This document shows, one piece after another, positions 60,011 to 64,000 of a stretch of DNA of 64,000 nt (position 1 is the stretch's first letter; each line of letters starts with the position of its first letter). The stretch covers positions 3,402,001 to 3,466,000 of the forward strand of contig CP126197.1 of assembly GCA_030272155.1 (NCBI GenBank). Direction: 5' to 3'. The notes under the pieces were generated by a model that was not told the DNA's origin, made no database searches, and saw only the letters and a program-made list of their open reading frames with translations. The stretch is from Tetradesmus obliquus (Eukaryota > Chlorophyta > Chlorophyceae > Sphaeropleales > Scenedesmaceae). A program made the translations under genes and the position numbers.

Positions 60011-61100
60011 ATCACGACGGAACAGCAAGTCTGCAGCCTTACTGCCCGCCTAGCAAATTGACCACAATGCTGCAGCAGAACGGAGTGGCCGCCTCCAAGG
60101 AACAGCATGGCATGGCAAGCAAGCATGCAAGCGCACGGCATGATAGGGCATGCAAGCATACACACTTACAGAGACCTGGCTGCAACACCACACTGCTGTT
60201 GCTGCACGACAAGCACTAGGCTGTACTACATCCAAGCAAGAAGAAAACCACTCCTACCGCTGCGGCTAGCTAAGCTGACCTACAAAAACAAAAAAAACCA
60301 CTCCTACCGCTACCTACATGCAGCAACTCCACCAGATGGCTACACTGTCGCCACAAGTAAGGGCACCACCACAGCCCCAGGTAGCTGCCCAGACACGTAA
60401 TGCATTTGACAACGGCTGATGTGAGAACAGCAATGCGAATGCAAGCACATTGCTGCTCCCTACGCGCAGCAGACACAAACCAAATAAAGTACACTGCCCA
60501 GACAGCACTACTGGCAGGCAATCCACTGATCCATAGCAGCAGTTGCAGGGGTCATCATCTGCAACACGTTGCTGCCGCTGCAGGCCACCAACTGCAGCAG
60601 CCTGCAGAAGGAATTTAAGGACACTCCAGACACTGAACCAGCAGTCCAGCACGCTCAACAGTCACAAGGGGTTGCCTAGCCAATCACATCATGTGGTGAA
60701 AGGCGATTGCAAGGGCACCGCAGCACCTCGAGCATTACCAGCACCTTGCCTGCTTCTGCTGTAGCCCTACTGCTGTGACCATGACACAACTCCAGGCGCC
60801 AGCTTGGGTACCAGCGAGCGCTCACAACTAAACTATTGCTGAGCACATCTTCCTGAAGTTGTAGCCGACTGCCTGGGCTTCCACTGCGCGCTGCACGGCT
60901 GTCAACTGTGCTGTCTCTTCGGCGACCCGGCGTAGCTGCGTAGGCAGGCAGTATCGGCCTGCAGGACGCCACTCCTCTTATCTAATATAGCTTCCAGCAT
61001 TAAAAGAAGCTGCACTAGACGGTCTTCCGACTCGCGGGCCGCAACTGGGCTGGGCCAGAGGGCAAAGCAAGCCAAGCCTTTTTACGCCTTGCTCAAGGTC

Positions 61101-63233
61101 GAGAGAGAGGCTTGTTACAGGAGAAGGCAAGCTATCACCCGAGAGTGAGTCACTCGCCCTACTTTCAGCTCACATATCGTATGAACTCGATAGCAAGCCA
61201 CAAGACGCCACCAAAGAAAACTCCAGAGGCGTCTCGCAGCCCCTATCTCCCCATAAACGAACATGTACATGCAGGGCAGCAAGTGCGAAAAGCAGCACGA
61301 AAAGCAGCATGTGCTCCACGCACCAGGCAAAAAGCGCACAGGGAAGGACAAGCATGGTCCAAACAGTAAGCGGGGTGCACAAAGGTGCTGCTCACCATGA
61401 ATGTCTGGCATGATTGCATCAAGGCACTGCTGTACTCACCAGACTGCAGCAAGCAGGAGCATGCATAACTGACGCAGTGCACGACTGACAGGCAAATCAA
61501 AGCAAACTAAGGCAAACTAAGGCAAACTAGGGCTCTGCTGCTTCTGCAATCCTTACGGCTGACAAGGACAGAAACATGCAGCACGGAGGAAAGAGCTGAG
61601 AAACCAGCGCTGTGACACCCAACACATGCAACATGTCCTTGACAGAAACTGGAAAATCGACAACTGCTGACAGCACAACATGCAGAGGCAGGAAGGTCAA
61701 CCAGAGCGGGGCGCCAGTACAATGCGCAGCTGCGCTGGATCAGAGCACAGAAACGGGTGATTGCCAGGCACCGCAACCCGCCAAGTAGCGGGCGCTGCCT
61801 CTGTTGCCACAAAATCAGCAAGCAACTCCCAAAACCTTAACACCGCTTGCTGCTTAGCCTCCTGTAACATCTGCGCTACCAGCTGTTGTCGCTGTTGTTG
61901 TTGATGCAGCTGCTGCTGCTGTCGGCGCTGCTCTACCAGCTGATTATGCTGTTGCTGCGCAGCAGTGAGAGCTGCATGCTGTAGTGTATCAGTGATAAGC
62001 GCCTGGCCCGCCGGCAGCGGCGGTGGCTGCTGCACGGCCAGGGCGGGCGGCGGGATGCTCAGCTTATTAGCATGTCGTCTGCCAACATCCATGGCATTTA
62101 GAGCAGCTAGGCAGACAACCTTCCAAACGCCCCTGCGGAGCTTAGTAGGGCCAGCTGGCGGCTGCATCAACCAAACATGCCGCATAGCAAGCGGCGGGCG
62201 GCCTGCAGCCCGCGTGCACCAAGCAGCAGGCAACTCAGACAGCACACTGTCAATCACTGCTACCGCAACAGGGCACTCCCAAAAATGATGAACCCAACCA
62301 GGACAGGCAGCGCCACACATGCAAGTGTCACCCGACTTGTGCATACGCTGCGATGTCGGCAGGCCATCCATAATAAGCCGCCAGTACAACTCTTTGAAAT
62401 TATTATCCCAGCGCATCTTCCAAAGCATGCTCTGGTTAGCTGCCACCCACTTCAAGCCATCAATCACTGCTGCTGGTGCAGCACCTGAGCCCAGCGCAGC
62501 CTGGACAAACCCAGTGCGCTTCGCACGGCGCTCAGCACGCAGCGGACCAAGCTGCAGTGAGGTGGCTTCACTAACAGACAATTGTGCAACAGGAACAGCC
62601 TTGCCTCGGACATTTTGCCAACCCAGCCGAGCCACCAACATGGCCTCAACTTGCTGTTCTGCTGCAGAAGGTATACATGGTGGGTCCGGCACAGCCGCAG
62701 GCGGCCAAGGCCGGTCTGCGGCAGGATGCTGCACAACAGGCAAAACAGCCATAGTCCATGCAACGGGCAGTTTATCAACCAGGCCTTGCAAATCCTCAGC
62801 CTCGTTGTCAGCATTGCTGTAGTTGGAGCCGTAAGGCAGCAACGGGTGCGGCAACTGCTGCTGAACAACACGCTGAATGAGATACCACGCCCGAATAAGA
62901 TCAGCCACAGTGCGAAGACGCGGCCTGCATTTGCCGCCACGACACTCATGCTCCCTGCGCTTAGCGGGCACCGGCAGGCACTGCAGCCCGCCCGGCACAA
63001 ACCCAAGCCCAGCTTGCAGGAAGGGGTTGGCAAACACTGGCGCCAAGCTGCACCAAGCCCCAGGCGCCAGCACTGGCGCGTCCTGCACTGCCTGCAACTG
63101 CTGTCGCAGCTGCTGCATGTCGGACAGCTGCTGCGGATGCGGCAGGGGCAGCACAGGGGAGGGCGCGGCTGGTGCCAGCGCCTTCACATCACGGACTGGG
63201 CCCAGTGCTTGAAGACCAGCAATCATGCGGCGC
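61101..63233 (-). mobile_element. ZA copy, 5'-truncated (2.1 kb)
   Basis: 3' UTR plus about 512 ORF2 codons, truncated at catgcggcg. caaggtc on both sides. Confidence 0.9.
61697..63233 (-). pseudogene. ZA ORF2 C-terminal fragment (about 512 codons)
   Basis: Near-identical to residues ~967-1478 of the long ORF2, with zinc knuckle and Gln-rich tail but no catalytic domain. Confidence 0.85.
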
Positions 63234-63239
63234 AAGGTC

Positions 63240-63992
63240 GAGAGAGGCTTGTTACAGGAGAAGGCAAGCTATCACCCGAGAGTGAGTCACTCGCCCTACT
63301 TTCAGCTCACATATCGTATGAACTCGATAGCAAGCCACAAGACGCCACCAAAGAAAACTCCAGAGGCGTCTCGCAGCCCCTATCTCCCCATAAACGAACA
63401 TGTACATGCAGGGCAGCAAGTGCGAAAAGCAGCACGAAAAGCAGCATGTGCTCCACGCACCAGGCAAAAAGCGCACAGGGAAGGACAAGCATGGTCCAAA
63501 CAGTAAGCGGGGTGCACAAAGGTGCTGCTCACCATGAATGTCTGGCATGATTGCATCAAGGCACTGCTGTACTCACCAGACTGCAGCAAGCAGGAGCATG
63601 CATAACTGACGCAGTGCACGACTGACAGGCAAATCAAAGCAAACTAAGGCAAACTAAGGCAAACTAGGGCTCTGCTGCTTCTGCAATCCTTACGGCTGAC
63701 AAGGACAGAAACATGCAGCACGGAGGAAAGAGCTGAGAAACCAGCGCTGTGACACCCAACACATGCAACATGTCCTTGACAGAAACTGGAAAATCGACAA
63801 CTGCTGACAGCACAACATGCAGAGGCAGGAAGGTCAACCAGAGCGGGGCGCCAGTACAATGCGCAGCTGCGCTGGATCAGAGCACAGAAACGGGTGATTG
63901 CCAGGCACCGCAACCCGCCAAGTAGCGGGCGCTGCCTCTGTTGCCACAAAATCAGCAAGCAACTCCCAAAACCTTAACACCGCTTGCTGCTT
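63240..63992 (-). mobile_element. ZA copy, runs to cttgctgct
   Basis: 3' UTR plus about 50 codons. The right junction is not aggtc but the element's own sequence cgcttgctgct, which intact ZA continues as tagcctcc. It may be the host of a further, fifth insertion series. Confidence 0.82.
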
Positions 63993-64000
63993 TTTGTTTG
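63991..64000 (-). mobile_element. Start of another ZB copy (cut by window end)
   Basis: tttttgtttg matches the ZB tail. Only 10 bases are visible. Confidence 0.6.

Larger units (their letters stand above)
59905..61094 (-). mobile_element. ZB copy, full length (1,190 bp)
   Basis: Reaches the common 5' end (cgccttgctc). caaggtc on both sides. A good type copy of ZB: no stop-free frame longer than about 115 codons. Confidence 0.9.

Noticed and set aside
59857-60658. Recurrent 61-114-codon frames in ZB on the - strand (for example the one starting MSVLDCWF)
   Set aside because: They recur because ZB is repeated. They are Cys/Trp-rich, lack any family signature and shift with A-run length, so ZB is treated as non-coding.
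43184-63239. Regularly recurring short motifs suggesting a CRISPR array
   Set aside because: The intervals are whole retroelement copies of 25 to 5,000 bp, and the motif is a 5-7-bp target duplication. The host is a eukaryote.
3867-64000. Assembly artefact made of collapsed or shuffled repeats
   Set aside because: Perfect duplications, clean host resumptions (CACTA, 8-bp aactccag) and directional motif drift are hard to create by misassembly. Long-read confirmation would still be decisive.

Overview
The window is nuclear DNA from a eukaryote, most likely a trebouxiophyte green alga of the Coccomyxa/Chlorella type. Four things point there: a spliced STK19-like gene, a trinucleotide-rich GC-moderate background, transcript 3' ends that carry the green-algal poly(A) signal UGUAA, and above all a 60-kb pile-up of a LINE resembling Zepp, the element known to form clusters at presumed centromeres of Coccomyxa and (as ZeppL) Chlamydomonas. 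The species assignment is inference.

Layout. 1-653: the 3' two exons of an STK19-like winged-helix gene on the + strand. 654-2230: non-coding flank with a long CTG microsatellite. 2231-3743: a leucine-rich-repeat gene on the - strand. 3867-64000: an uninterrupted array of retroelement copies, every one in the same (-) orientation. I name three families. ZA is an autonomous LINE with an APE-type endonuclease, reverse transcriptase and C-terminal zinc knuckle; the longest copy is 49438-54433, and most are 5'-truncated to the 3' UTR plus part of ORF2. ZB is a 1.19-kb element with no recognisable protein, a precise 5' end shared by eleven copies and a structured 3' end. ZC is a short, older family seen twice. 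All three end in TGTAAC followed by about 12-16 nt of tail, and ZA and ZB copies share the same target-site duplications, so one machinery probably moves them all. One older ZB copy was split by a 2,717-bp CACTA-type DNA transposon (5804-8520; 47-bp perfect terminal inverted repeats; TTA duplication).

Architecture of the array. The few bases between consecutive copies are not random. They form runs that share one motif: gggtgctc (4169-8690), gtgct (10586-18694), (c)caatc (20660-36151), cgctc (37066-42595) and aggtc (43187-63239). Each run starts inside an element whose intact sequence contains that motif. The simplest reading is repeated insertion into a site that is rebuilt by its own target-site duplication, nested at least four and probably five levels deep, with the array growing from left (old, diverged) to right (young, near-identical). 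The right-hand halves of the interrupted host copies lie outside the window, and their order can be predicted.

Almost all open frames in 4-64 kb are ORF2 fragments of ZA, antisense shadows of them, or chance frames in ZB.
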